The translations under genes were made by a program, and so were the position numbers. From Granulibacter bethesdensis (GTDB taxonomy: Bacteria > Pseudomonadota > Alphaproteobacteria > Acetobacterales > Acetobacteraceae), in assembly GCF_001889525.1 (NCBI RefSeq), contig NZ_CP018192.1, forward strand, positions 1,313,493 to 1,377,492: a stretch of 64,000 nt of DNA. Reading direction: 5' to 3'. This document shows positions 18,733 through 27,236 of this stretch, in pieces. Under the pieces are notes generated by a model. The model was not told the origin of the DNA. It saw only the letters and a program-made list of their open reading frames with translations, and ran no database searches. Position 1 is the stretch's first letter, and every line of letters begins with the position of its first letter.

Positions 18733-20721
18733 ATGAGCGATCTGAAGACAGCCGCCGGGATGCCGGGCGGCACCCAAAGTCATGCCCCTCAGGATAGCCC
18801 CCCTCAGGGTAGACAGCGTATCTGGCCCTCCGTGCTGGGGGTGGTATCGGTTGCCGGTCTGTTGGTCGGGGCCAACATGCTGGTCGATGCCCGACTTCCG
18901 CAGGCGCAGTGGGATGTGACCAGCAACCGCATTTATACCCTGTCGGACAGCACTATTTCTGTACTTTCCCATCTGCAATCACCGATTACGCTGAAGTTTT
19001 TCTATTCTCCTCCTCTGGGCGCACGGGTGCCGAAATACGGCTCTTACGCTGATCGCGTGCGGGAGATGCTGGAGCAATACAAGCGGCTCTCACACGGAAT
19101 GCTCTCCATCGAGTTCTATAATCCGGAGCCATTCAGCGAAACCGAGGATCGCGCCATCGGCAATGGCTTGCAGGGCGTGCCGCTCGATCAGAGTGGAGAG
19201 CAGGTCTATTTCGGTCTGGTCGGTTTGAACCGGCTGGATGGTCGCAAGATCATCCCGTTCTTCCAGCCGGACCGGGAGCGGTTTCTGGAATATGACCTGA
19301 CTCGTCTGATCTATGATCTGACCGACCCGCAAAAGCCTGTCGTCGGACTTCTGACCGATTTGCCGATCATGGGCAGCGGTCAGTCTCTGGTCTCGACCCG
19401 GCGCATGGGACCGATGAAGCCATGGGCCATCGTCAATACGCTGAAAGAAGTCGCTGATCTGCGGCCTGTCCCCATTTCGGCCCAGTGGATTGATCCTGGG
19501 ATCCAGACGCTGATCGTGGTGCATCCACAGCATCTGTCCGAAGCGATGCAGTATGCAATCGATCAGTTCATCATGCGCGGCGGCAAATTGCTGCTGGCGG
19601 TTGATCCCGACAGTGAGACTCAGGCTTTGCTGCCGCCTGACCCTGCCCAGAAACGCCAGCAGGATGGGCCGTCGGGCTATGCGAGCAACCTGCCCAAACT
19701 GCTCTCCAGTTGGGGCGTGTTGTATAACCCGGATACAGTGGTGCTGGACCCGAACGGCGCATGGCGCGTCCGTACGGAGGATATGAAAACAGGCTCCACC
19801 AATTATCTCGCCTGGTTCAATGACCGTGACGGGCTGAACCGCAATGACCCGATTACCGCGGATCTGACGCAGGTAACGGTGGCTGCGGCCGGAGCGCTTC
19901 GCAAAGCACCGGACGCAAAAATCAGCTTCGAACCGCTGCTCTCTTCCAGCCCGGAAAGCGGATCGATCCCGTCCATTCGTACCTCTCATGATCCTGACCC
20001 GCAGCGTATTGCAGCGGAGTTCCATCCCGCGGGCGGTCCGCGCGTGCTGGCGGCCCGGATCCGGGGCCATCTGAAATCCGCTTTTTCCGGTAAACCTGAT
20101 TCCGTGGCATCCCTGAAGGACCTGCCTGACTATGTGCCGGAAACGAAAGGGGATGCCGATATCGTCATCCTGTCCGATAGCGACATCTTCGCCGATCGTT
20201 TCTGGGTGCATGGCTCGGATTTCTTCGGCAAGGAAACGCTTCAGCCCTTTAGCGATAACGGGATTTTCCTGTCCCGTATTGTCAGCGCCCTGACCGGGAA
20301 CAAGGCGCTGGGCGGCATCGGAGGCAGCAGCATTACCGTGCGGCCTTTCACGGTGGTGGAAACCATGAACCGCAACGCTCAGGGGCGGTTCCGGCAGGCT
20401 TCACTGGCCCTGCAAACCCGCTTGCAGGCGGCTCAGGACAAGCTGATAGCCCTGCGTCAGGGCCAGTCCGGCGATGGTGCTGCGATGGATGACGACGCCA
20501 TCTCCGCGGCACAGGAAAAGGAAATCCAGTCGGCCCAGCAGGAAATTCAGGAGAGCAGAAAGAAGCTGCGTCTGGTTGAGCATGATCTGAGCAAGGATAT
20601 CAGCACGCTTGAGACACGCCTGCGTCTTCTGGATATCGGTGCTGTGCCGCTGATGCTGATTGTCATTGCGCTGGGGATTGCCACCATCCGCCGCATCAGG
20701 CGTCAGAGGGCTCGGAGATGA
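18733..20721 (+). CDS. GldG-like ABC transporter auxiliary protein
   Basis: A 662-residue envelope protein with an N-terminal membrane anchor (about 28-48), a large periplasmic domain of the GldG/IFT52-like type (TSNRIYTLSDSTISVLS onwards) and a C-terminal membrane helix at about 632-653 followed by a basic tail. A long coiled-coil-prone segment (about 545-625) precedes the last helix. Homologues accompany GldA/GldF-type transporters and are thought to form the periplasmic part. Function in non-gliding bacteria is unknown. Confidence 0.87.
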   Translation: MSDLKTAAGMPGGTQSHAPQDSPPQGRQRIWPSVLGVVSVAGLLVGANMLVDARLPQAQWDVTSNRIYTLSDSTISVLSHLQSPITLKFFYSPPLGARVPKYGSYADRVREMLEQYKRLSHGMLSIEFYNPEPFSETEDRAIGNGLQGVPLDQSGEQVYFGLVGLNRLDGRKIIPFFQPDRERFLEYDLTRLIYDLTDPQKPVVGLLTDLPIMGSGQSLVSTRRMGPMKPWAIVNTLKEVADLRPVPISAQWIDPGIQTLIVVHPQHLSEAMQYAIDQFIMRGGKLLLAVDPDSETQALLPPDPAQKRQQDGPSGYASNLPKLLSSWGVLYNPDTVVLDPNGAWRVRTEDMKTGSTNYLAWFNDRDGLNRNDPITADLTQVTVAAAGALRKAPDAKISFEPLLSSSPESGSIPSIRTSHDPDPQRIAAEFHPAGGPRVLAARIRGHLKSAFSGKPDSVASLKDLPDYVPETKGDADIVILSDSDIFADRFWVHGSDFFGKETLQPFSDNGIFLSRIVSALTGNKALGGIGGSSITVRPFTVVETMNRNAQGRFRQASLALQTRLQAAQDKLIALRQGQSGDGAAMDDDAISAAQEKEIQSAQQEIQESRKKLRLVEHDLSKDISTLETRLRLLDIGAVPLMLIVIALGIATIRRIRRQRARR

Positions 20722-20788
20722 GGACAGACTCTTCCATGTCCCTGCCCTGCCTTCTCCTGAAACGACCGTTTATTCGGAGGAACGCGCC

Positions 20789-21961
20789 ATGACGCCGCGC
20801 TCATCCCTTCTTCTGGCCGGTGCTGCTGTGCTCGCTCTGGCCGGCGGCTGGTATTTCGGCCCGCATGCTGTCAGTCTGACAGCTGTTGCGGTGCATCAGG
20901 GGGAAGCTGCCTTTCCGGCCCTGATGGACAAAAACCGTCTGGACAGCATCCAGACCATCACTATCTCCCAGTTTGGTCAGAGCATGACACTGGTCAAAAC
21001 ACCGGATCATGGCTGGACCGTGCCGCAACTGGGCGGCTATGTCGCCCGGCCTGCGAAAATCAGGGGATTGTTGAATACGCTGGTTAGTCTGCGGCTGACT
21101 GAGCCGAGGACCAACCATCCTGCGGAATATCCGCTTTTGGGTGTGGCGACGCCCGATCCGGCCAAACCGGCCAAATCCGACGCGACAGTCATTCGTTTGC
21201 AGGATGGCAAAGGCGGCCTGGTCGGAGAGCTGATCATCGGCCATCGTCAGAGCGCCGGGGATATTGAGGGCGTGGTCCAGCAGACGGACAGCACGAATGC
21301 GCCCGCCACCACCCGAGGTACCTATATCCGCCGTCATGGGGATGCCTATACATGGCTGACGAGAGATGCGCTGGAGTTCAGCAATGATCCGCAGGATTGG
21401 GTCGATCCGGTGATTATCAGCATCAATGCGGCAAGGCTGGATCGGGTGCATATCACACGACCGGACTCTGCGCATGAACCGGCGCTGACGCTCAGTCGGA
21501 AAGGCGACATGTTCAGGCTGACAGAGCCGGCAGATGCGCCGCGTACAGACAGTCATGCGGTGGCCGATACGCTTCAGGCATTGAGTGATCTGGAATTCAC
21601 CCATGTCAAACCGGCTGCTGCAATCAGTGGAGCAACAGAGGCTCAATCCGTGTTCGAGACGCAGGATGGGCTGACCGTCATCGTCAATCAGATCAAGGTT
21701 GGTGATGATACATGGCTGACATTCTCGGCCAAGGCAGCGCCGGGCAGCGAGGCTATTGCCAACACCATGAACAAGGCGGTCGGTCCATGGGCTTTTCAAG
21801 TGCAGGATTATAAGGAACGGGCCCTGTTCCCCACGCTGCAACTGCTGAAATCCGTGGAACATGTTCCATCTGGCGCTGCGGGCGAGTCAGAGGTACCGAC
21901 CACCATGCCGCTACCGAATACCGGCCCCCGTGCAGTCCCCCCTGTTTCTGGCGGACCATGA
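20789..21961 (+). CDS. DUF4340 domain-containing exported protein
   Basis: A 390-residue protein with an N-terminal membrane anchor or signal (SSLLLAGAAVLALAGGWYFG) and a periplasmic DUF4340 domain. Family-style patterns include VKTPDHGWTVPQLGGYVARPAKIRGLLNTLVSLRLTEPR, split here as a helix-strand repeat. ATG at 20789 is preceded by GGAGG at 20776-20780; an earlier in-frame start inside the previous gene is unlikely. DUF4340 genes habitually follow GldG-like genes, so it is probably a subunit of this transporter. The stop overlaps the Nudix start by four bases. Confidence 0.86.
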   Translation: MTPRSSLLLAGAAVLALAGGWYFGPHAVSLTAVAVHQGEAAFPALMDKNRLDSIQTITISQFGQSMTLVKTPDHGWTVPQLGGYVARPAKIRGLLNTLVSLRLTEPRTNHPAEYPLLGVATPDPAKPAKSDATVIRLQDGKGGLVGELIIGHRQSAGDIEGVVQQTDSTNAPATTRGTYIRRHGDAYTWLTRDALEFSNDPQDWVDPVIISINAARLDRVHITRPDSAHEPALTLSRKGDMFRLTEPADAPRTDSHAVADTLQALSDLEFTHVKPAAAISGATEAQSVFETQDGLTVIVNQIKVGDDTWLTFSAKAAPGSEAIANTMNKAVGPWAFQVQDYKERALFPTLQLLKSVEHVPSGAAGESEVPTTMPLPNTGPRAVPPVSGGP

Positions 21962-22407
21962 CAGAGGACTGTCCCCGCCGTTATCCGGCGCGGCCGCTGG
22001 TCGGCGTTGGTGTCGCTCTTTTACGTCCGGATGGGGCTGTGCTGCTGATCAGGCGTGGCAAGCCGCCTGCTGAGGGCTGCTGGACCCTGCCCGGGGGTGC
22101 ACAGCGTCTGGGCGAACGCGCCGAGGATGCTGCCCGGCGGGAGTTACAGGAAGAAACCGGTCTTGTGGCGGGGGCATTGTCTCTGGTCGCGCATGTGGAC
22201 AGCATCACCCGGGATGAGGCCGGACTGATCGCTTATCATTATACGATTCTTGATTTTGCAGGTCTCCATCCAGGGGGGAATGTCTTTCCGGATGGAGACG
22301 TGGTTGCGGCAGACTGGGTGATGCCGGAAGCATTTGATCGTCTGGGTGTCTGTGCCGAAACCCGACATGTCATCGGCCTGGCGCGCCAGACGCTGCCCTT
22401 GACCTGA
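21958..22407 (+). CDS. Nudix hydrolase
   Basis: A 149-residue nucleoside-diphosphate-linked hydrolase. The complete Nudix box is visible as GGAQRLGERAEDAARRELQEETGL (about residues 42-65, written here in full family order G-x5-E-x7-REUxEExGU). Preceding WTLPGG and the general layout resemble ADP-ribose pyrophosphatases, but the substrate is not determined. It is translationally coupled to the DUF4340 gene, an unusual partner, so its cytosolic role in that cassette is unclear. Confidence 0.92.
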   Translation: MTEDCPRRYPARPLVGVGVALLRPDGAVLLIRRGKPPAEGCWTLPGGAQRLGERAEDAARRELQEETGLVAGALSLVAHVDSITRDEAGLIAYHYTILDFAGLHPGGNVFPDGDVVAADWVMPEAFDRLGVCAETRHVIGLARQTLPLT

Positions 22408-22533
22408 AGCTCGACCGCAAGGCTGCCACCCACCTGCCATGGTAGCAGGATAAGAGCTGAACGCTCACATTACGCGCTGTCAAAAAAAGGTTGAACGCGC
22501 CCCGTCTGGTCTGCGGGGCATGGAGTATGGCCC

Positions 22534-23763
22534 GTGAGTGGACAGATAACAGCGCAGCCGGCAACGCTGCCCGGCGGCAACACGACTGAAAACCGCAGCG
22601 AAGGCACCGTCTTTGCCATTCTGATTGCGATCAGCATCAGCCACATGCTGAACGACATGCTGCAATCGCTGCTGCCTGCTGTCTATCCGATCCTCAAAAC
22701 CGAATTCAGTCTGCAATTCCGCGATATTGGCTTGCTGACCCTGACCTATCAGATGACAGGCTCCATTCTTCAGCCCTTGATCGGGCTTTATACCGACCGC
22801 AAGCCGAAGCCGTTTTCGCTGGCTTTCGGAATGGGATGCACGCTGATCGGGCTTTATTGTCTGTCCATTGCCAGCGGGTTTAACGGATTGCTGGCGGGAG
22901 CGGCGATTGTCGGCCTTGGCTCGTCAATTTTTCATCCTGAAAGCTCTCGTGTGGCACGGCTGGCTTCCGGTGGCCGTCATGGTTTTGCGCAGTCCCTGTT
23001 TCAGGTGGGCGGGAATGCAGGAGCGGCGATCGGTCCCCTTCTGGCTGCCTTCATTGTGCTGCCGCACGGCCGCTACGCCATCGGCTGGTTCTGTGCTGTA
23101 GCGTTGCTTGGCGTTATCATTCTGACAGCTGTCGGGCGCTGGTACGGAGCAATACAGCGTCAGAAAAAGCGTGTCGTCAGACACACTGTGCAGGCTCTTC
23201 CCCGGACAAAAATCGCTTTGGCGATGACGGTACTCTGTGCGCTGGTCTTCTCGAAATATTTCTATATGGCCAGCTTTACCAGCTACTATACTTTTTACCT
23301 GATCCATCATTTCGGGGTTTCGGTGCAGTCGGCTCAGCTTTACCTGTTCCTGTTTCTGGGGGCGGTTGCTGCCGGTACATTTGCAGGTGGGCCACTCGGT
23401 GACAGGATCGGGCGGAAATATGTGATCTGGTTCTCGATCCTCGGCGTGTTGCCGTTCACACTCATTCTACCTCATGCCAGCCTGGCCTGGACCGCTCTCC
23501 TGAGTGTCGCGATCGGCCTGATCCTGTCCTCGGCCTTCGCCGCCATCGTGGTCTATGGTCAGGAATTGTTGCCGGGGAATGTCGGTGCGGTGGCCGGGCT
23601 GTTTTTCGGTCTGGCTTTCGGCATGGGCGGGATTGGAGCCGCTCTGCTGGGGTGGCTGGCGGACAAAACGAGCATCGAGACGGTCTATGGTCTTTGTGCC
23701 TGGCTGCCTGCTTTCGGCATCCTTGCGGTGTTTCTGCCTGATCTGGAGCGGCGGAGGCATTAA
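22534..23763 (+). CDS. MFS transporter, fosmidomycin-resistance (Fsr) type
   Basis: A 409-residue major facilitator with 12 membrane helices. Opening sequence ISHMLNDMLQSLLPAVYPILK is typical of the Fsr family, and the MFS loop motif is seen as GGPLGDRIGRKY (about 288-299). E. coli Fsr exports fosmidomycin; natural cargo here is unknown. Start is GTG at 22534. It lies 126 bases after the Nudix gene, so it probably has its own promoter. Converges on the cytochrome gene. Confidence 0.88.
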   Translation: MSGQITAQPATLPGGNTTENRSEGTVFAILIAISISHMLNDMLQSLLPAVYPILKTEFSLQFRDIGLLTLTYQMTGSILQPLIGLYTDRKPKPFSLAFGMGCTLIGLYCLSIASGFNGLLAGAAIVGLGSSIFHPESSRVARLASGGRHGFAQSLFQVGGNAGAAIGPLLAAFIVLPHGRYAIGWFCAVALLGVIILTAVGRWYGAIQRQKKRVVRHTVQALPRTKIALAMTVLCALVFSKYFYMASFTSYYTFYLIHHFGVSVQSAQLYLFLFLGAVAAGTFAGGPLGDRIGRKYVIWFSILGVLPFTLILPHASLAWTALLSVAIGLILSSAFAAIVVYGQELLPGNVGAVAGLFFGLAFGMGGIGAALLGWLADKTSIETVYGLCAWLPAFGILAVFLPDLERRRH

Positions 23764-23782
23764 GCCTCCGCCTGCAACAGCT

Positions 23783-24343
23783 TTACGGCAGCATACGCTG
23801 AAGCTCGGCTTCCTTGTCGATGAGATGATGTTTGAGGACCGCGCCGAAATGCAGCGCCAGCAGGCCATACAGCACATACCCTGCCCATAGATGCACCGAG
23901 CCGAACACAGCTCGCAGGGATAGCCGCAGGCTGGTCTCCAGCGTATCGACCGGAGGAATCAACGGCAGATGCACCGTATTGAACCAGTAAAAAGGATGCG
24001 GTGCATCACCTTTCCATGCCGATTCATGGAGCCATCCTGACAAAGGCAATGTCAGCATGACGAGGTAAAGCAAGCCATGCACCGTATGGGCAGCGTATTT
24101 TTCCCAAGCCGGGTATTGGACGGGAAAGGCCGGCGGCTTATGACCCAGACGCCAGAAAATACGCAGCAGAACCAGCCCCAACACGGTGATACCGATAGAT
24201 TTATGGACGCCGAACACCTGTCTTAGGGAAGATTCCGGCCAATAATCTGCACTGAGCGCCAGACCGATATTTGTCAGGACCAGGGCTGCCACCACCCAGT
24301 GAAAAAAAATGGCCGTTCTTGAATATCTTTGAACCGTTTCCAT
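23783..24343 (-). CDS. Cytochrome b561
   Basis: A 186-residue inner-membrane dihaem b protein with four hydrophobic helices. Haem-ligand-like histidines occur in IFFHWVVAALVL, VFGVHKSIG, AAHTVHGLLYLVML and LLALHFGAVLKHH. Related E. coli CybB moves electrons from ubiquinol to superoxide or other acceptors. ATG has AGAGGAA upstream. It lies 137 bases after the metal-transporter binding-protein gene on the same strand; read-through from that operon is possible but unproven. Confidence 0.9.
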   Translation of the reverse strand: METVQRYSRTAIFFHWVVAALVLTNIGLALSADYWPESSLRQVFGVHKSIGITVLGLVLLRIFWRLGHKPPAFPVQYPAWEKYAAHTVHGLLYLVMLTLPLSGWLHESAWKGDAPHPFYWFNTVHLPLIPPVDTLETSLRLSLRAVFGSVHLWAGYVLYGLLALHFGAVLKHHLIDKEAELQRMLP

Positions 24344-24480
24344 TAGTCATTCCTCTTCGTCTTTATCGTTCCCAGCCCGAGACGCAGGATGGTTGCTGCC
24401 CCAGCAAAGAGCGAAACTGACGGAAAGAAAAGCTAAACTATCGTCATAATTTCAGGATGGGATTATTTCACCCGACCTGA

Positions 24481-25371
24481 TTATTGTCCCCGGACTGCGG
24501 CAAGCAGCACCGTCATGTTGTGGCGGAACATATCCGGATAAGTGGCGGCAGGCCCGCCCGGAGGCGAGAGGGATTCCACGAACAGAATTCCCCCCGGCTT
24601 CGCACCGGTGGCTGCGGCAATCTGTTTTGCCAGCCGGGAATCAACAGAGTTTTCAAGGAAATACCGTGTGACATGCTCAAGACGGATTTGCTGAATCATG
24701 GCCGCTACGATTTTAGCGGATGGCTCATTATCCGTCGTCAGCCCCAGCGGTGAGAGAAAAGTCAGGCCATATGCGTGGCCGAAATAGCCCAGCGCATCAT
24801 GGGTGGTCAGAACTTTCCGTTGTCCCGGCGGAACCGACTGAAAATCACGGCGGGCTTCTTCATCCAGACGGGTCAGAACGGCGATCAGAGCCGTAGCACG
24901 CTGGTGAAAATCCTCAGTCTTACCGGGGTCGATTTTTATCAGCGCCCTCTCGATATTACGAGCATACAGAACGCCGTTTGCAGCACTGTTCCAGGCATGT
25001 GGATCAATCACCGAATGACCATCTTCCTGCATGGTCAGCGGTGTCAGACCCGCACTGGCAGTCACGATCTGACCATGCGGGCCGGAGGCGGCAACCAGAC
25101 GCTCCATCCATCCTTCAAGACCGAGGCCATTGATCAGAACAAGATCCGCCTCGTGCAGACGGCGTGCGTCATCCGGTGTCGGTTCATAAGTGTGCGGATC
25201 ACCACCCGGAGGTACGAGGCTGGCGACCTCCACATCATTGCCGCCAATCTGCTTTGCCATGTCAGCCAGTATTGAGAAACTCGTTACCACGTGCAGCCTG
25301 CCTGCCTCTGCATGGGATGCTGCGACTGTAGTCAGCACAACCAGCAGTGTAGCCAGTATGCGGGCAATCAT
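24481..25371 (-). CDS. Zinc (or manganese) ABC transporter, periplasmic binding protein
   Basis: A 296-residue cluster A-I metal-binding protein with a signal peptide (MIARILATLLVVLTTVAASHAEA). Metal ligands are seen in GDPHTYEPTP, IDPHAWNS and TTHDALGYFGHAYG, and the C-terminal ESLSPPGGPAATYPDMFRHN carries the last acidic ligand. It has no long His-rich loop, unlike E. coli ZnuA, and so resembles AztC/SitA-type proteins. The Zur palindrome upstream of the operon argues for zinc. ATG at 25371 overlaps the permease stop by four bases. Confidence 0.9.
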   Translation of the reverse strand: MIARILATLLVVLTTVAASHAEAGRLHVVTSFSILADMAKQIGGNDVEVASLVPPGGDPHTYEPTPDDARRLHEADLVLINGLGLEGWMERLVAASGPHGQIVTASAGLTPLTMQEDGHSVIDPHAWNSAANGVLYARNIERALIKIDPGKTEDFHQRATALIAVLTRLDEEARRDFQSVPPGQRKVLTTHDALGYFGHAYGLTFLSPLGLTTDNEPSAKIVAAMIQQIRLEHVTRYFLENSVDSRLAKQIAAATGAKPGGILFVESLSPPGGPAATYPDMFRHNMTVLLAAVRGQ

Positions 25372-26222
25372 GCGTTGCGTCCCCTTAACAGCAGACCATG
25401 GCGGCTGAAAAACAATGAAAACAGGTAGAAAACGGCGGCACTCAGAACGATGGACGGTCCGGATGCTACGCCGAGATGGAAAGAAACAATCAGTCCGGTC
25501 AGCCCGGACAGACAGGCAATGGCGCTGGCCAGCGCCATCATCGGCGGCAGAGCTTCTGTCCATAGCCGTGCGGTTGCAGAGGGAAGCATCATCAGTCCCA
25601 CCGCCATCAGCGTCCCGAGCGTCTGAAACCCGGCAACCAGATTGATAACCACCAGAAACAGGAAAATGAAATGAATCACCGGCCCTCGCCCACTGACCAT
25701 GAACAGAAAACCCGGATCAAAACACTCTATCACCAAGGGACGGTAAATGATCGCCAGAGTGATCAGTGTGACGGAGGCAATAGTGCCGATCAGGAACAGG
25801 GAGGAAGAATCAATCGCCAGAATCGTGCCGAACAGCACATGCAACAGATCAATGCCTGACCCCCTTAAGGAGACGATCATGACCCCCGCTGCCAGCGAGG
25901 TCAGATAGAAACTGGCAAAGGCGGCATCCTCTTTCAGCACTGTGATCCGGCTGACCGAGCCGGATAACAGCGAGACGGCAAGCCCCGCAATCAACCCGCC
26001 CAGCCCCATGGCAGGCAGGGAAAGCCCGAATGTCAGAAAGCCCAGCGCCGCCCCGGGCAGCACGGCATGGCTCATGGCATCGCCGACCAGACTCATACGC
26101 CGTAACAACAGCAGAACGCCAACTGGTCCCGCTCCCAGACTGAGCGCAATGCTGGCCAGTAAGGCGCGTCGCATAAATCCGAACGTGACGAATGGCTCGA
26201 TGATTGCCTGATAGACAGTCAT
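25368..26222 (-). CDS. Zinc (or manganese) ABC transporter, permease
   Basis: A 284-residue inner-membrane protein of the ABC-3 family with eight or nine hydrophobic segments. It opens with FVTFGFMRRALLASIALSLGAGPVGVLLLLRRMSLVGDAMSHAVLPG, of which the SLVGDAMSHAVLPG part is the family signature. The gene lies between the ATPase (9-base gap) and the binding-protein gene (ATGA overlap). ATPase-permease-binding-protein order matches AztABC-type operons; no aztD-like chaperone gene follows. Confidence 0.92.
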   Translation of the reverse strand: MTVYQAIIEPFVTFGFMRRALLASIALSLGAGPVGVLLLLRRMSLVGDAMSHAVLPGAALGFLTFGLSLPAMGLGGLIAGLAVSLLSGSVSRITVLKEDAAFASFYLTSLAAGVMIVSLRGSGIDLLHVLFGTILAIDSSSLFLIGTIASVTLITLAIIYRPLVIECFDPGFLFMVSGRGPVIHFIFLFLVVINLVAGFQTLGTLMAVGLMMLPSATARLWTEALPPMMALASAIACLSGLTGLIVSFHLGVASGPSIVLSAAVFYLFSLFFSRHGLLLRGRNA

Positions 26223-26231
26223 GGCATGGCC

Positions 26232-27020
26232 TTAAAGCAGCTCGGCTGAATCAAGGAAGGGCTGGCCATTCACCAGCACCCGTGCATGCCGGATATTAGC
26301 GTCGGACAGGACATCCTGCGTTTTCCCCCACGCGATGGGTTGGCGGGCCAGCAGCAAGGTTTGCGGAAAATACCGGCGTATCTGTTCCACATCATGCAGA
26401 ACGGCGACGACAGTGCGTCCTTCCTGATGCCACGCATTGATTAACTGAAGCAGATCAGCCGTTGTTCCTGCATCGACGGCATTGAATGGCTCATCCAGCA
26501 GGAGAAGGCTGGCATTCTGCATCAGCAGCCGCGCAAACAGTACCCTTTGCAATTGTCCTGAAGACAGGGAGCCGATCGTGGTGTCCATGCGTCCCTGCAT
26601 TCCGACCGCAGAGAGGGCAGATCTCATTTCAGAATGGAGAGTCTCGCAGGCACCCCGTAGCGGTCCAAGACGAAGCCACGCCCCCATCAGCACGGCATCG
26701 GAAACAGTCATGGGAAAAGAGCGATCAATATCTGCAACCTGCGGCAGGTACCCGATGGTAGAGCGCTCCGCACCGCCAAGATCAACCTTGCCTCCTGACA
26801 GAGGCACAATCCCGGCAATGCTCCGTAGCAAGGTAGATTTTCCTGCTCCGTTTGGTCCTGCTACCGCCGTCAGGCTGCCTGCGTCAAATAGCCCTGTCAC
26901 GCCATCGACGGCGATATGGCGGCCGAATGTCACACGCACATTATGGAGGGAAACAGAGCATCTGCCACCGATCCCATTAGAACGCACCCCTTGAGAATGT
27001 TCGTTTTTGAGCATGCTCAT
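26232..27020 (-). CDS. Zinc (or manganese) ABC transporter, ATP-binding protein
   Basis: A 262-residue ATPase: Walker A GPNGAGKSTLLRS, signature LSSGQLQRVLFARLL, Walker B LLLLDEPFNAVD, then the switch histidine in VAVLHDVEQI. ATG at 27020 is preferred because it overlaps the stop of a 45-codon ORF (ATGA), implying coupled translation; it lacks its own clear ribosome site. A GTG at 27125 would add 35 residues with no family similarity. Driven by the Zur-controlled promoter at 27171-27210. Confidence 0.92.
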   Translation of the reverse strand: MSMLKNEHSQGVRSNGIGGRCSVSLHNVRVTFGRHIAVDGVTGLFDAGSLTAVAGPNGAGKSTLLRSIAGIVPLSGGKVDLGGAERSTIGYLPQVADIDRSFPMTVSDAVLMGAWLRLGPLRGACETLHSEMRSALSAVGMQGRMDTTIGSLSSGQLQRVLFARLLMQNASLLLLDEPFNAVDAGTTADLLQLINAWHQEGRTVVAVLHDVEQIRRYFPQTLLLARQPIAWGKTQDVLSDANIRHARVLVNGQPFLDSAELL

Positions 27021-27154
27021 GGCAGTGCGACGGCCCAGAGAATTCCCAGCCACAGGCACCCCAGAACAATAACAGCCCCCAGCATACGTACAGGGACCGA
27101 GGATGCCAGCAGGGAAGTCACACAAGATTGACGAAACGACAAAAAGCGGAACAT
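27017..27154 (-). CDS. Small membrane protein or leader ORF at the head of the zinc transporter operon (45 aa)
   Basis: ATG at 27154-27152 opens a 45-codon frame whose TGA (27019-27017) overlaps the ATPase ATG by four bases. The N-terminus is basic (MFRFLSFRQ), and residues 24-44 form a strong membrane helix beginning MLGAVIVLGCLWLGILW. It begins 17 bases after the Zur palindrome, so its leader is short and lacks a Shine-Dalgarno sequence. Overlap and position suggest it is translated and couples the ATPase. It could be a small transporter subunit, a regulatory leader, or only a coupling device. No known family recognised. Confidence 0.55.
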   Translation of the reverse strand: MFRFLSFRQSCVTSLLASSVPVRMLGAVIVLGCLWLGILWAVALP

Positions 27155-27170
27155 AGGAGGGACATTTTGT

Positions 27171-27210
27171 TATGTTATAACATATAATCCCAACACCGCT
27201 TTTTACGCAA
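27171..27210 (-). promoter_or_regulatory. Zur operator overlapping the promoter of the zinc transporter operon
   Basis: A perfect 14-bp palindrome TATGTTATAACATA at 27171-27184 matches the alphaproteobacterial Zur-box core ATGTTATAACAT. On the minus strand a possible -35 TTGCGT (27210-27205), a 17-base spacer and a -10 TTATAT (27187-27182) place the operator across the -10 downstream edge and probable start site, ideal for repression by zinc-bound Zur. The zur gene lies about 1 kb upstream on the same strand. Confidence 0.85.
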
Positions 27211-27236
27211 TGCGCCGCCGGATAAATTCAGGCCTG

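Noticed and set aside
19090-20211. Open frame antisense to the GldG-like gene
   Set aside because: Shadow frame with low-complexity basic composition and no start context.
27021-27125. GTG-initiated extension of the zinc ATPase gene
   Set aside because: No similarity to the family, and it competes with the coupled small ORF.
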